From Paucibacter aquatile (GTDB lineage: Bacteria > Pseudomonadota > Gammaproteobacteria > Burkholderiales > Burkholderiaceae_C): 64,000 nucleotides of DNA. The notes beneath the pieces were generated by a model. That model made no database searches, was not told where the DNA came from, and saw only the letters and a program-made list of their open reading frames with translations. The translations under genes and the position numbers were made by a program. The stretch covers positions 3,472,001-3,536,000 of the forward strand of contig NZ_POSP01000003.1 of assembly GCF_002885975.1 (NCBI RefSeq), written 5' to 3'. Every line of letters starts with the position of its first letter. Position 1 is the first letter of the stretch. Of this stretch, positions 37,090-45,374 are shown piece after piece.

Positions 37090-38661
37090 GTGAGTGTTTT
37101 TTCGCCACCGACCAGTCCATCCGTCAAGCCCGTCGCCACCCCTCTGGATCGGCCCGATCTGGAACAGTTCGCACGCGAAGATGGCGGCTTCCCGCAGGCC
37201 TTCATCCGCGCCCTGGCTGCGCTGGCCGCGGCCGACGGTTTTGTCACGCTGGGGGAGTTCGAGCGGGTGTCGGCCTTGGCCGCCCGGCTGCAGGATTCGG
37301 CCCTGGGCGCCCACGCGGCCCTGCGGGCGCTGGAGTCGCCCGGCGAGCAAAAAGCCGCCTTTGCTCAGCTCAAGCGCGCCAGCGCCGAGCTGCCCGAGGC
37401 CCAGCGCCGCCAGGCCTTCCTGGATGCCCAGCCTCTGCTGCAGTTGCAGGGCGAGCAGGCACACAAGTTTGCGCAGGAGCTGGCGCAAGCCTTGCTGCTG
37501 CCCAGCCAGGAGCTTTCGCGCCTGGCCGAGGCGGTGGGCCCGGCGCCCTCGTTGTGGAAAACCGTCAGCCGCCAATCGGCCCGGCTGTTCGGCGGCCGGC
37601 CATTGTTGCCGGCGGCGCAGACGGCGGCGCGACTGTCGGGCGACATCGATCTGGCCCTGGGCGTGGGCCGTTACCTGGACGGCGCCAGCAGCGATCAGGT
37701 CTTGCAGCAGGGCATGAGCTCCAGCCTGACCGTGCTGGCGCGGCGACTCAGCGAGTTCGAGCGCGGCCTGCAGGCGCCGCCGCCGGAGGCCGGCTCGGCC
37801 GCCGCGTACGCGCAGCGGGTGGAGCAGCTGTTCCAGCAGGTGGGTCAGCGCATCGCCATGGTGGAAGCGCGCATCGCGCATGAAAAACGCAGCTTCGAAG
37901 AGGACTTTGAAGAGCTGATCCACGATGCCGGCAATGCCGTCGAGCTGCAGATGCTGGAGCGCCTGCGCACGGACGATTGGACCGAGCACAAGGTCTGGGC
38001 CGAGATGGCCCGCTCGACCTTTGCCAAGGAGCTGGAGCGCCGCCTGGACCGTGCCGCCCGCCGCCAGGAGGGGCAGCTGCGCCTGCTGAAGGAAGAGCTG
38101 CGCCTGTTCCGCGAAGAGTTCAGCCTGGTCCACGCCAGCGTGCTCGAGCGCCCGCACCACAGCCAGCTGCGCCGCCTGATGCCGGCCCTGCAGATCAGCA
38201 CGCGGCTGAAGAATTCCACCGAGAGTGCGGCCGAGCTGACCCTGGGCGCCGGCGCGGTGGCTGCCGCAGGCACGGGCGCGGCGGTCTATGCCCTGGGTGC
38301 AGCCGCCGTGCTGCCGGTGATCGCGCCGGTGGCGCCGTTTGCGGGCGGTGCCTTGCTGGTGGCCGGCCTGCTCAAGTGGATGATGGACAAGAGCGGCCGC
38401 AAGGATGAAGAGCTGCGCCACAAGCGCGAGGCATTTGAGGCAGCGCTGCGCGAGCGCCTGTCCGCCATGCGCGTCGACAGCTTCGCCCAGCTCGACACCC
38501 TGGGCCAGGAGTTCCGTGCCAGCGCCAATGCCTTGCTGCGGCCGTTGCTGCTGGAGGCCGAAGCGGCGCGCCAGCTGCCCGAGACCGAGCGCCGGGTGGC
38601 GCAGCGTGTGATCCAGGACACGCGCCAGGCCATGCAGGCCCTGGGGGCGCCGGAGGCGTGA
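37090..38661 (+). CDS. Uncharacterised protein with helical N-terminus and glycine-rich membrane hairpin
   Basis: I do not recognise this 523-residue protein. Residues about 20-60 (FPQAFIRALAALAAADGFV) recall the TerB-like helical fold. A long charged, coiled-coil-prone region (about 240-370) follows, then a glycine/alanine-rich double membrane segment (about 385-440, AGAVAAAGTGAAVYALG, PFAGGALLVAGLLKWMM) and a charged helical tail. The layout resembles dynamin-associated or membrane-remodelling proteins but there is no GTPase domain. The GTG start at 37090 has GGAG ten bases upstream. It is 64 bp after the GST gene. Confidence 0.7.
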   Translation: MSVFSPPTSPSVKPVATPLDRPDLEQFAREDGGFPQAFIRALAALAAADGFVTLGEFERVSALAARLQDSALGAHAALRALESPGEQKAAFAQLKRASAELPEAQRRQAFLDAQPLLQLQGEQAHKFAQELAQALLLPSQELSRLAEAVGPAPSLWKTVSRQSARLFGGRPLLPAAQTAARLSGDIDLALGVGRYLDGASSDQVLQQGMSSSLTVLARRLSEFERGLQAPPPEAGSAAAYAQRVEQLFQQVGQRIAMVEARIAHEKRSFEEDFEELIHDAGNAVELQMLERLRTDDWTEHKVWAEMARSTFAKELERRLDRAARRQEGQLRLLKEELRLFREEFSLVHASVLERPHHSQLRRLMPALQISTRLKNSTESAAELTLGAGAVAAAGTGAAVYALGAAAVLPVIAPVAPFAGGALLVAGLLKWMMDKSGRKDEELRHKREAFEAALRERLSAMRVDSFAQLDTLGQEFRASANALLRPLLLEAEAARQLPETERRVAQRVIQDTRQAMQALGAPEA

Positions 38662-38686
38662 TCCGGCCCCGTCCCGAGCGGACTCA

Positions 38687-39283
38687 TCAGGCCCAGATGT
38701 CCGCCTCGGTCCAGCCCAGATCCTGAAACTCTGTGGCGCGCAGATCCGCCTCGCCGGCACAGAAAAACTCGTCCAGCTGAGGCGGCTTGACGGCGGTGCC
38801 GGCCAGCATGGCGTGCACCTGACCGCGGTGGTGGATCTGGTGCTGGAACAGATGGGCGAGCAGGCGTGTGCGGCTGTCCTGCTGCGCGCCCCCCGGCCGG
38901 GCGATGGTGACGATGCGGCCCAGATCGGCGTCGCGCTGGGCCGCGCAGTAAGCCAGCAGGCGCCGGTCGACGGCGGCCTGCTCGCGCTGCAAATCGGCAG
39001 CGTACTGAAACGGCTCGTCGACAGCGAAGAACTGGTAGCAGTCCTCGTGCGGGGCGTCGCCGGCCAGCTCGCGCTCCAGCGCATCGACGTAAAACCAGTC
39101 CACGCAGAGGTTGTGGTTCAGGGTCGCGAGGATGCTGGGGAAGAAGTTGCAGCGGGTCGCTTGCAGCTCAGACGGGCTCAGCTGGGCGCAGGCCGCCAGC
39201 AGGCGGTGGTTGGCCCAGGCATTGTTGTAGGCCATGCTGAGCAGATGGTGGGCCAGAGGGTCGGTGTGGGGGTTGGGCTTCAT
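38687..39283 (-). CDS. DinB-family protein
   Basis: A 198-residue four-helix-bundle protein of the DinB/YfiT superfamily. Likely metal-binding histidines are in LATLNHNLCVDW and LFQHQIHHRGQ. Members include thiol transferases and proteins of unknown function; nothing distinguishes them here. It is convergent with the membrane-hairpin gene, 25 bp apart. Confidence 0.88.
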   Translation of the reverse strand: MKPNPHTDPLAHHLLSMAYNNAWANHRLLAACAQLSPSELQATRCNFFPSILATLNHNLCVDWFYVDALERELAGDAPHEDCYQFFAVDEPFQYAADLQREQAAVDRRLLAYCAAQRDADLGRIVTIARPGGAQQDSRTRLLAHLFQHQIHHRGQVHAMLAGTAVKPPQLDEFFCAGEADLRATEFQDLGWTEADIWA

Positions 39284-39310
39284 GCTTGCCGTATCCAGTG
39301 TCGTCAGGTC

Positions 39311-39559
39311 TCAACGGGGTGCCAAACCCAGGGCGTCCAGATGCAGCAAGGCTTCGCTGCGCCGTTCGCGGGCGATGTCGCGCCAGTCACGATCTTCCTG
39401 TGCACCCATCAAAGCGTACAGAAGATTGAGGCTGGCCCCGGGCCATCGTGCCTTGAGCTTTGCGTAGAGCGCATAGGCATCGTGCTGGCGAAGTTGGTCC
39501 AGATCGTGGATGCCGAGCGCAGCAAGTTGTTCCCGGCTGCGGGGCCCGAGACCGCGCAT
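39311..39559 (-). CDS. TfoX C-terminal domain protein
   Basis: An 82-residue protein formed only of the TfoX/Sxy C-terminal helix-hairpin domain: MRGLGPRSREQLAALGIHDLDQL, then SLNLLYALMGAQEDRDW. No N-terminal TfoX domain is present. Such stand-alone domains are common in Burkholderiales and have no proven role in competence. The start at 39559 follows GAGG; an earlier in-frame ATG at 39583 would overlap the VOC gene. It is probably cotranscribed with that gene, 5 bp away. Confidence 0.8.
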   Translation of the reverse strand: MRGLGPRSREQLAALGIHDLDQLRQHDAYALYAKLKARWPGASLNLLYALMGAQEDRDWRDIARERRSEALLHLDALGLAPR

Positions 39560-39564
39560 GGTCC

Positions 39565-39954
39565 TCAGCCCATGGGCGAGCACAACTCGACCAGGCTGCC
39601 ATCCGGGCAGCGCACATAGGCGACCGTCTGGCCCCAGGGCTTGGTGACCGGTTCTTTCAGCGGCGTGGCGCCGGCGGCCACGGCGCGGGCGAAGGCGGCA
39701 GGCACGTCCTCGGTGCTGAAGCCGATCTCCATGCCCAGCGGGCGCGCGCTCTCGGCCGCCACCACATAGGGCTGGCCGACGCTGTCCAGTGCGGTTTCGT
39801 GGTCGACAAAGGCCAGGGCGGTGGCGCCGGTGTCCAGTTCGCCGTAGGCGCCCGATTCATGCAGGAAGCGGCGCTTCAGGCCGAAGGCGGCCTCGAAAAA
39901 CGCCAGGGAGGCGGCCACATCGGCCACGTAAACAATGGTGTAGGCATAGTTCAT
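39565..39954 (-). CDS. VOC-family (glyoxalase/bleomycin-resistance fold) protein
   Basis: A 129-residue protein with two beta-alpha-beta-beta-beta modules: YTIVYVADVAASLAFFEAAF at the start and GMEIGFSTEDVPAAFARAV in the second half, ending RCPDGSLVELCSPMG with the typical Glu ligand. Metal-ligand residues are only partly typical, so catalytic activity is uncertain. The start at 39954 has GGAG eight bases upstream. Confidence 0.88.
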   Translation of the reverse strand: MNYAYTIVYVADVAASLAFFEAAFGLKRRFLHESGAYGELDTGATALAFVDHETALDSVGQPYVVAAESARPLGMEIGFSTEDVPAAFARAVAAGATPLKEPVTKPWGQTVAYVRCPDGSLVELCSPMG

Positions 39955-40260
39955 GCGAGGGTCTCCGGCAGTGCGTGTGGATGGGGTGGGGGGATGGCTG
40001 CGGCGCATCTTGCCTGCCCGCTGCTGACATCGGCTGTCAGCAGTTAGGGGGGAGGGCGCCCGGCGGCGGCATCTGCAGCCGGGCCGTCACGGCCGAGCCG
40101 GTTCCTTGTGGCAGCATGGGCGTCTGCGCACGGCGCTTCGGCCGCCGTGGGCGCATCAGAAGAAGACGATGATGGGATCAGCGTGAGCAGCATGCACAGC
40201 AGAGAACGACGAGAGCCAGGACAGCAGGTCGGTGCGGGAGGGGCCGGGGAAGCGCAGGGC
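39955..40260. other. Divergent intergenic region, VOC gene / M16 peptidase gene
   Basis: No clear promoter or structured element was seen. An in-frame extension of the peptidase gene back to 40192 or 40108 is open, so part of this stretch could be coding, but it lacks export-signal character. Confidence 0.35.
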
Positions 40261-41682
40261 ATGAGCGGCGCGCGTCGCCGCTTTCTGAGCCTGGGCCTGG
40301 GTCTGAGCCTCGGCACGGCCGGCCCGACCTTGCTGGCCGGCGCCAGCCCGGCGGTCTGGGCGCAGACCGCCGCCGAGAGCGCCGTGGCGCCGCTCAAGAT
40401 CGCACCCCTGGCCTTCGAGCGCCGCATTCTGACCAATGGCCTGGAGCTGATTGCCCTGCCTCAGGCCGGGGCCACAGTCAGCGTGCAGGTCTGGTACCGC
40501 GTGGGCGGCAAGGACGACCCGGCCGGTCGCAGCGGCTTTGCGCATTTGTTCGAGCACATGATGTTCAAGCGCACCCGCTACATGGCCAACGAACAGTTCG
40601 ACCGCATGACCGAGGATGTCGGCGGCAACAACAATGCCTTCACCGCCGATGACATGACGGCTTACCACAGCGTCGTGCCGGCCAACCACCTGGAACCCCT
40701 GCTCTGGGCCGAGGCCGAGCGCATGTCCAACCTGACCGTGGATCAGGCCAATTTCGACAGCGAGCGCGCCGTGGTCAAGGAAGAGTTCCGCCAGCGCGTG
40801 CTGGCCGAGCCCTACGGCCGGTTGTTTCACGCCGTGCCGCGCCTGGGCTACCAGCTGCACCCCTACCGCCGCCCGGTGATCGGCAGCATCGAGGAGCTGG
40901 ACGCCGCGACCCTGCAGGACGTCAGTGCCTTCCATGCCCAGTACTACCGGCCGGATAACGCGGTGCTCATCGTCACCGGCGCGTTTGACCCGGTGCAGCT
41001 GAATCGCTGGGTGAACCATTACTTCGGCAGCATCCGCCAACCGGCCAGTGCCATCCCGCGGGTGCAACAGAGCGAGCCGCGGCGTGCACGCGACGAGCTG
41101 CATCAGCTCAAGGCGCCCAATGTGCCGCTGCCGGCGGCCTTGCTGATCTGGCAAGGTCCCAAGGCCTCCAGCGCCGATGCGCCGGTCTGGCAGGTGGCCC
41201 AAGGGCTGCTGGCCATGGGCGAGTCCTCGCGCCTGAACGAGAGCCTGGTCTACCGCCAGCAGCTGGCGCAGAGTGCCGGCTTCGAAGCCCAGCTCAATGC
41301 CGACGCCGGCCTGTTGGTGGCCCATGCCATTGCCAGCGGCAAGCAGAGCGCCGCCGAGCTGGTGGCGCCGCTGATGCGTGAGCTGCAAAAGCTGGCCGAG
41401 GAGCCCATCGCCGCAGCAGAGCTGGAGAAGGTCAAGGCTCAGCTGCTGACCGCTGCCTTGATTCGCCGGCAAACGCCGCTGGGCCTGGGTGAGGTGCTGG
41501 GCGAGGCGGCCTTGCTGCGCGGTGATGTGCAGTGGGTGAACCGCGAGTTGAACGATTTGCAGGCGGTCAGCGCCGCCGATGTGCAAGGCGTGCTCAAGCG
41601 CGATGTGCTGCGCGGCGCCCGGGTGACCGTGTTGTACGAGGCCGAGGCTGCGCCGGCCCGCAAGAAAGTGGGCAAGCCATGA
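40261..41682 (+). CDS. M16 zinc metallopeptidase (catalytic partner)
   Basis: A 473-residue insulinase-family peptidase, probably periplasmic. The N-terminus MSGARRRFLSLGLGLSLG is Tat- or Sec-like with cleavage near VWAQ. The inverted zinc motif HLFEHMMFK (HxxEH) and the downstream Glu in ERAVVKEEF are intact. The second M16 half-domain (about 280-473) follows. Two upstream in-frame ATGs are possible; 40261 is preferred for its export signal. Its stop overlaps the next gene (ATGA), which encodes a non-catalytic partner. Confidence 0.9.
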   Translation: MSGARRRFLSLGLGLSLGTAGPTLLAGASPAVWAQTAAESAVAPLKIAPLAFERRILTNGLELIALPQAGATVSVQVWYRVGGKDDPAGRSGFAHLFEHMMFKRTRYMANEQFDRMTEDVGGNNNAFTADDMTAYHSVVPANHLEPLLWAEAERMSNLTVDQANFDSERAVVKEEFRQRVLAEPYGRLFHAVPRLGYQLHPYRRPVIGSIEELDAATLQDVSAFHAQYYRPDNAVLIVTGAFDPVQLNRWVNHYFGSIRQPASAIPRVQQSEPRRARDELHQLKAPNVPLPAALLIWQGPKASSADAPVWQVAQGLLAMGESSRLNESLVYRQQLAQSAGFEAQLNADAGLLVAHAIASGKQSAAELVAPLMRELQKLAEEPIAAAELEKVKAQLLTAALIRRQTPLGLGEVLGEAALLRGDVQWVNRELNDLQAVSAADVQGVLKRDVLRGARVTVLYEAEAAPARKKVGKP

Positions 41683-43226
41683 GCCGCCGGACCATGTTTT
41701 CGTTCGTTCGCCGCCCGCCTGTGTTGGCTGCGGCCCTGGGTCTGGCCTTGGCCGCCTCCTTGGGCTGCGCCTGGGCCCAGACCGGGTTTGAGTCGCCGCC
41801 CCGCCCGGCCTCGCCCCAGCCTTTGCAGGTGCCCGATTTCATTCAGCAGCGCCTGGCCAATGGCCTGGGCCTGGCCGTGGTCGAGCGTCATGCCCAGCCT
41901 CTGGTCACGGCCTGGCTGTTGGTCCAGGCGGGTGGGGCTTATGACCCGGGCGGCAAGTCCGGCCTGGCCGAGCTGAGCCTGGCCCTGATGGGCAAGGGCG
42001 TGCAGCGTGGCGCCGGCCCGGTGTCGGCCGCGGCCCTGGCCGCCGAGATCGAGGCCTTGGGCACGCAGCTGGAGATCGGCAGCGCCGCTCGCAGCAGCCA
42101 CCTGGGCGTGACGGTGGCCAGCCACCGCCTGGACGGCAGCCTGGGCCTGCTGTCCGAGATGTTGCGCAGTCCCAGCCTGGCGGAAGAGGAGTTCCAGCGC
42201 CTGCAGGCCCAGGCGGTCGATGCGCTCAAGCTCGGCCGCTCCGACCCGGGCCAGTTGGCCGCCCAGATCGGCCGCCGCCTGTACTGGGGCGACAGCCCGC
42301 ATGGTCAGCAGCCCACCCTGGCCAGCCTCAGCCGCATCCAGCTTGACGATGTGCGCGCCTTCCACCGCCTGCATGTGCGGCCCGAGCGGGTCACCCTGAT
42401 CCTGGCCGGCGACATCACGCCGGCCCAGGCGCGCAGCCTGGCAGACAAGCATTTCGGCAAATGGCGAGCCCATCGCATGGCACTGCCGCAACAACCGTCC
42501 TTGGTGCCCAAGCCGCTGGCGGCGCGCACGGTACTGGTCGACCTGCCCGGTGCCGGCCAGAGTGCGGTGCAGGTGATGGCACCGACCGCCGGCCCAAGCC
42601 CCGTGCCCTTTGCCCGCCTGACACCCGAAGCCCAGGCCACCGAGGTGCTGACCCAGCAGGCCAACGCCCTGGCCAATGCGGTCCTGGGTCAGGGCTACTC
42701 CTCGCGCATCAACCAGGAGGTGCGCATCAAACGCGGCCTGAGCTACGGTGCCACCAGCGGCATCGACGCCCAGCCCGGGGGCGCCCAGCTGATCACCAGC
42801 GCCCAGACCAAGCATGAAAGCGCCGGTGAGGTGGCGGCCTTGCTGCAGCAGGAGATCCGCCGCCTGTCTACGGAGCGTGTGCCCGACCCCGAGCTGGTGG
42901 CACGCCGCGCGGTGCTGATCGGCGACTTCGGCCGCCAGCTGGAAACCACGGCCGGCCTGGCCGCCCTGGCGGCCGAGGGCCTGATGCGCGGCCGACCCCT
43001 GGCCGAGCTGGGCCGGGTGCCGGATGAACTGGCGGCCCTGGACGGCGACATCGTGCGCACCCTGGCCACCCGCCACTGGCAGGGCGAGCGCTTGCGCACC
43101 GTCATCGTGGCCGATTTCAAGCAGGGCGGTCTGGCCCTGCGCCAGCAGTTCCCGGATGCCCTGGTGCTCAAGGCCGAGGAGCTGGACCTGGCCAGCCCGA
43201 CGCTGCGCCGCGGCGGCCGCAAATAG
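41679..43226 (+). CDS. M16 peptidase-like protein lacking the zinc motif
   Basis: A 515-residue exported M16 paralogue of the preceding gene (signal peptide ends about CAWAQ). At the place of HxxEH it reads LAELSLALMGKG, so it cannot bind catalytic zinc. It has the usual second half, with SSRINQEVRIKRGLSYGATS, the R/Y motif typical of the partner subunit. M16B pairs of this type form heterodimers in which one subunit is catalytic. An ATG at 41694 is an alternative start. Confidence 0.9.
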   Translation: MSRRTMFSFVRRPPVLAAALGLALAASLGCAWAQTGFESPPRPASPQPLQVPDFIQQRLANGLGLAVVERHAQPLVTAWLLVQAGGAYDPGGKSGLAELSLALMGKGVQRGAGPVSAAALAAEIEALGTQLEIGSAARSSHLGVTVASHRLDGSLGLLSEMLRSPSLAEEEFQRLQAQAVDALKLGRSDPGQLAAQIGRRLYWGDSPHGQQPTLASLSRIQLDDVRAFHRLHVRPERVTLILAGDITPAQARSLADKHFGKWRAHRMALPQQPSLVPKPLAARTVLVDLPGAGQSAVQVMAPTAGPSPVPFARLTPEAQATEVLTQQANALANAVLGQGYSSRINQEVRIKRGLSYGATSGIDAQPGGAQLITSAQTKHESAGEVAALLQQEIRRLSTERVPDPELVARRAVLIGDFGRQLETTAGLAALAAEGLMRGRPLAELGRVPDELAALDGDIVRTLATRHWQGERLRTVIVADFKQGGLALRQQFPDALVLKAEELDLASPTLRRGGRK

Positions 43227-43246
43227 GCCGGCTTCAAGCCCGCGGC

Positions 43247-43252
43247 TACAAT
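43247..43252 (+). promoter_or_regulatory. -10 element before the manganese riboswitch
   Basis: TACAAT matches TATAAT at five of six positions and lies 7-8 bp before the expected start of the riboswitch transcript. No good -35 hexamer was found at the right distance. Confidence 0.5.
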
Positions 43253-43256
43253 GGTC

Positions 43257-43400
43257 GGGTCATTGGGGAGTAGCCGCTGCAGCCGCCCTGGCTGCCGGCC
43301 CGCGTCAACACACTTGGTCGAGCGTTCGGCCATGGCGCGGGCAGCGTCATCTCTTGTGCAGTGTGCAAGACCTGACCCCTGGCAAGACCTTTGGCCACCC
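43257..43400 (+). ncRNA. yybP-ykoY manganese riboswitch
   Basis: The 5' leader of the GDT1-type exporter gene holds the conserved blocks of this Mn2+-sensing class in the right order: GGGGAGTAGCC (43265 onward), GCGTCAACACAC (about 43302-43313) and GACCTTTGGCC (43386-43396). The 3' block is complementary to part of the 5' region, as in the closing helix. The class switches on Mn exporters when Mn2+ is high, which fits the gene that follows 76 bp later. Confidence 0.85.
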
Positions 43401-43476
43401 ACACCTGCTTTGCGGCCGGCGTGTGCGTGGTCATCGGTTGTTTTCATGCCGGCCGCAGGAACAGTGTTCGCCCACC

Positions 43477-44058
43477 ATGGAAGCCTTTCTCGTCTCCACC
43501 GGCATCGTCGCCCTCGCTGAAATCGGCGACAAAACCCAGCTCCTGGCCTTTTTGCTGGCCGCCCGCTTCCGCAAGCCCCTGCCCATCATCCTGGGTATCT
43601 TCATCGCCACCGTGGTCAACCATGCCGGTGCCGGCGCCCTGGGCGCCTGGATCACCGCGCAAGTCAGCCCCACCGTGATGCGCTGGGTGCTGGGCGTGGG
43701 CTTTGTCGCCATGGCTGTCTGGACCTTGATTCCGGACAAGATCGACGAGGAAGAGGAGGGCGGCAAAGGCCTGAAGCTGGGCGTGTTGGGCACCACCATC
43801 GTGGCCTTCTTCCTGGCCGAGATGGGCGACAAGACCCAGGTGGCCACTGTGGCGCTGGCGGCTCAGTACCACGCCTTTGTGGCCGTGGTGGCAGGCACCA
43901 CCTTGGGCATGATGATCGCCAATGTGCCGGCCGTCTTGCTGGGCGAGCGCATCGCCGGTCGTATTCCCGTTCGCCTGGTCCATGGCATTGCCGCAGCCAT
44001 CTTTGCGGTGATCGGGGTGGCCACTTTGGCTGGTGCGGGACAAAAGCTCGGTTTCTGA
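43477..44058 (+). CDS. GDT1/UPF0016 family manganese exporter
   Basis: A 193-residue inner-membrane protein with about six helices. The family's duplicated motif ExGDK(T/S) is present twice: ALAEIGDKTQL and LAEMGDKTQV. A central acidic loop (KIDEEEEGG) joins the two halves. Bacterial members such as MneA/Mnx export Mn2+. The leader carries a yybP-ykoY riboswitch, so both sequence and regulation support manganese efflux. Confidence 0.92.
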   Translation: MEAFLVSTGIVALAEIGDKTQLLAFLLAARFRKPLPIILGIFIATVVNHAGAGALGAWITAQVSPTVMRWVLGVGFVAMAVWTLIPDKIDEEEEGGKGLKLGVLGTTIVAFFLAEMGDKTQVATVALAAQYHAFVAVVAGTTLGMMIANVPAVLLGERIAGRIPVRLVHGIAAAIFAVIGVATLAGAGQKLGF

Positions 44059-44195
44059 GCCGTTTACTCCTGCATGCTGTTGCGCAGCGGGGCTGGTCGC
44101 CGGCCCGGTTTGCTGGTTCAATGCTTCGACGGGCGCAACACGCACAGTCAGAGTTGCGCCCGGACATGGAACAGTTCGCCAGGGGAGTTCTAACA

Positions 44196-45350
44196 ATGAC
44201 GGTGCGATCTCATGTCTTGCTGGTCGACGACGACGAGCTGACGCTGCAAATGCTGGAAGCCACACTGGAAGCTGACTTCAAGGTCAGTCAGGTCAGCAGC
44301 GGGGCGGAAGCCCTGAGTCGCTGTGACAGCGACCCGCCCGACCTGATCGTGCTCGATGTGGACATGCCCGAGATGGACGGCTACGAGACCTGCCGCCGCC
44401 TCAAGGACAACTTCTCCACAGCCGACATCCCGGTGATCTTTCACTCCGCTCGCACCAGCATTGACGAGCGATTGCAGGGTTATGCCGCTGGCGGCGCCGA
44501 CTACCTGCCCAAGCCCTTTGATGCGCCCGAGCTGCTGGCCAAAATCAATCTGGTGCTGGCCCACCGCGACCGGCAGCGCGAGCTCAGCGGCCAGCTCGAC
44601 GAAGTGATGAATGCCGTGCTCTCGTCCGCCGATATGGTGGGTGAGGCCGGCGTGGTGCTGGAGTTCCAGCGCGCCCTGGTCGGCTGCGCGGACAACGCGG
44701 CCGTGGCGCGGGCCATCCTCGATGCCCTGCACCGCTATTCGCTCGATGGATGCGTGCGCATCCGCGGCGGTGGCGAGGTGTATTCGGGCAATGCCCGCGG
44801 GCCCTGCAGCGCGCTCGAGAACTCCATCCTCGACCATCTGCAGGCCCAGACCGAGGGCCAGCGAATCCGCCCCTTCGGCCACCACACCGGTTTCTCTTAC
44901 GACCGCGTGGTGCTGTTCGTGCGCGACCTGCGCATGGACCGCGGCGCCGACATGGACCGGGCCGAATCCGAACGCATGGGCCGCGCCATCGACAACGTGG
45001 CCCTGCTGGTCGAGGGCGCGGTGCAGCGGGTCGGGGCGCTGGAGTCCCTGGTCGCCACCCGCGATCTGGCCGATGTGCGTCATCTGGTCAGCATGACGCG
45101 CAATGCCTTGACCGACATTTCGGCCCGCAACCAGGCGCAGCAGCGCGAGGTCAAGCAGGTGTTCGACAGCCTCAATGCCGAGGTCGAGAACAGCTTTCTG
45201 CATCTGGGGCTGACCCAGAGCCAGGAGGACCACCTCAGCAGCATCATCAAGCAGCATCTGGAGGCGGCCTTGGCGGTGCTGGGCAAGAGCCAGGAGGTGG
45301 AGGCTTTCCTGGGTCGTGTGATCCACAAGCTGGGCCAGGCTGCGAATTGA
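44196..45350 (+). CDS. Response regulator with unusual output region
   Basis: A 384-residue protein. The receiver domain is complete (VLLVDDDELTLQMLEATL, Asp in LIVLDVDMPEMDGY, Lys in YLPKPFDAPEL). The remaining 250 residues have no recognised DNA-binding or GGDEF motif; they contain a GAF-like segment (VLEFQRALVGCADNAAVARA, DGCVRIRGGGEVY) and a helical C-terminus (SFLHLGLTQSQEDHLSSIIK). GGGGAG stands eight bases before the ATG. A hybrid kinase gene follows 24 bp later on the same strand, suggesting one pathway. Output is unknown. Confidence 0.85.
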   Translation: MTVRSHVLLVDDDELTLQMLEATLEADFKVSQVSSGAEALSRCDSDPPDLIVLDVDMPEMDGYETCRRLKDNFSTADIPVIFHSARTSIDERLQGYAAGGADYLPKPFDAPELLAKINLVLAHRDRQRELSGQLDEVMNAVLSSADMVGEAGVVLEFQRALVGCADNAAVARAILDALHRYSLDGCVRIRGGGEVYSGNARGPCSALENSILDHLQAQTEGQRIRPFGHHTGFSYDRVVLFVRDLRMDRGADMDRAESERMGRAIDNVALLVEGAVQRVGALESLVATRDLADVRHLVSMTRNALTDISARNQAQQREVKQVFDSLNAEVENSFLHLGLTQSQEDHLSSIIKQHLEAALAVLGKSQEVEAFLGRVIHKLGQAAN

Positions 45351-45374
45351 GTCCAGGCCTGCTGCGTCCAGATC

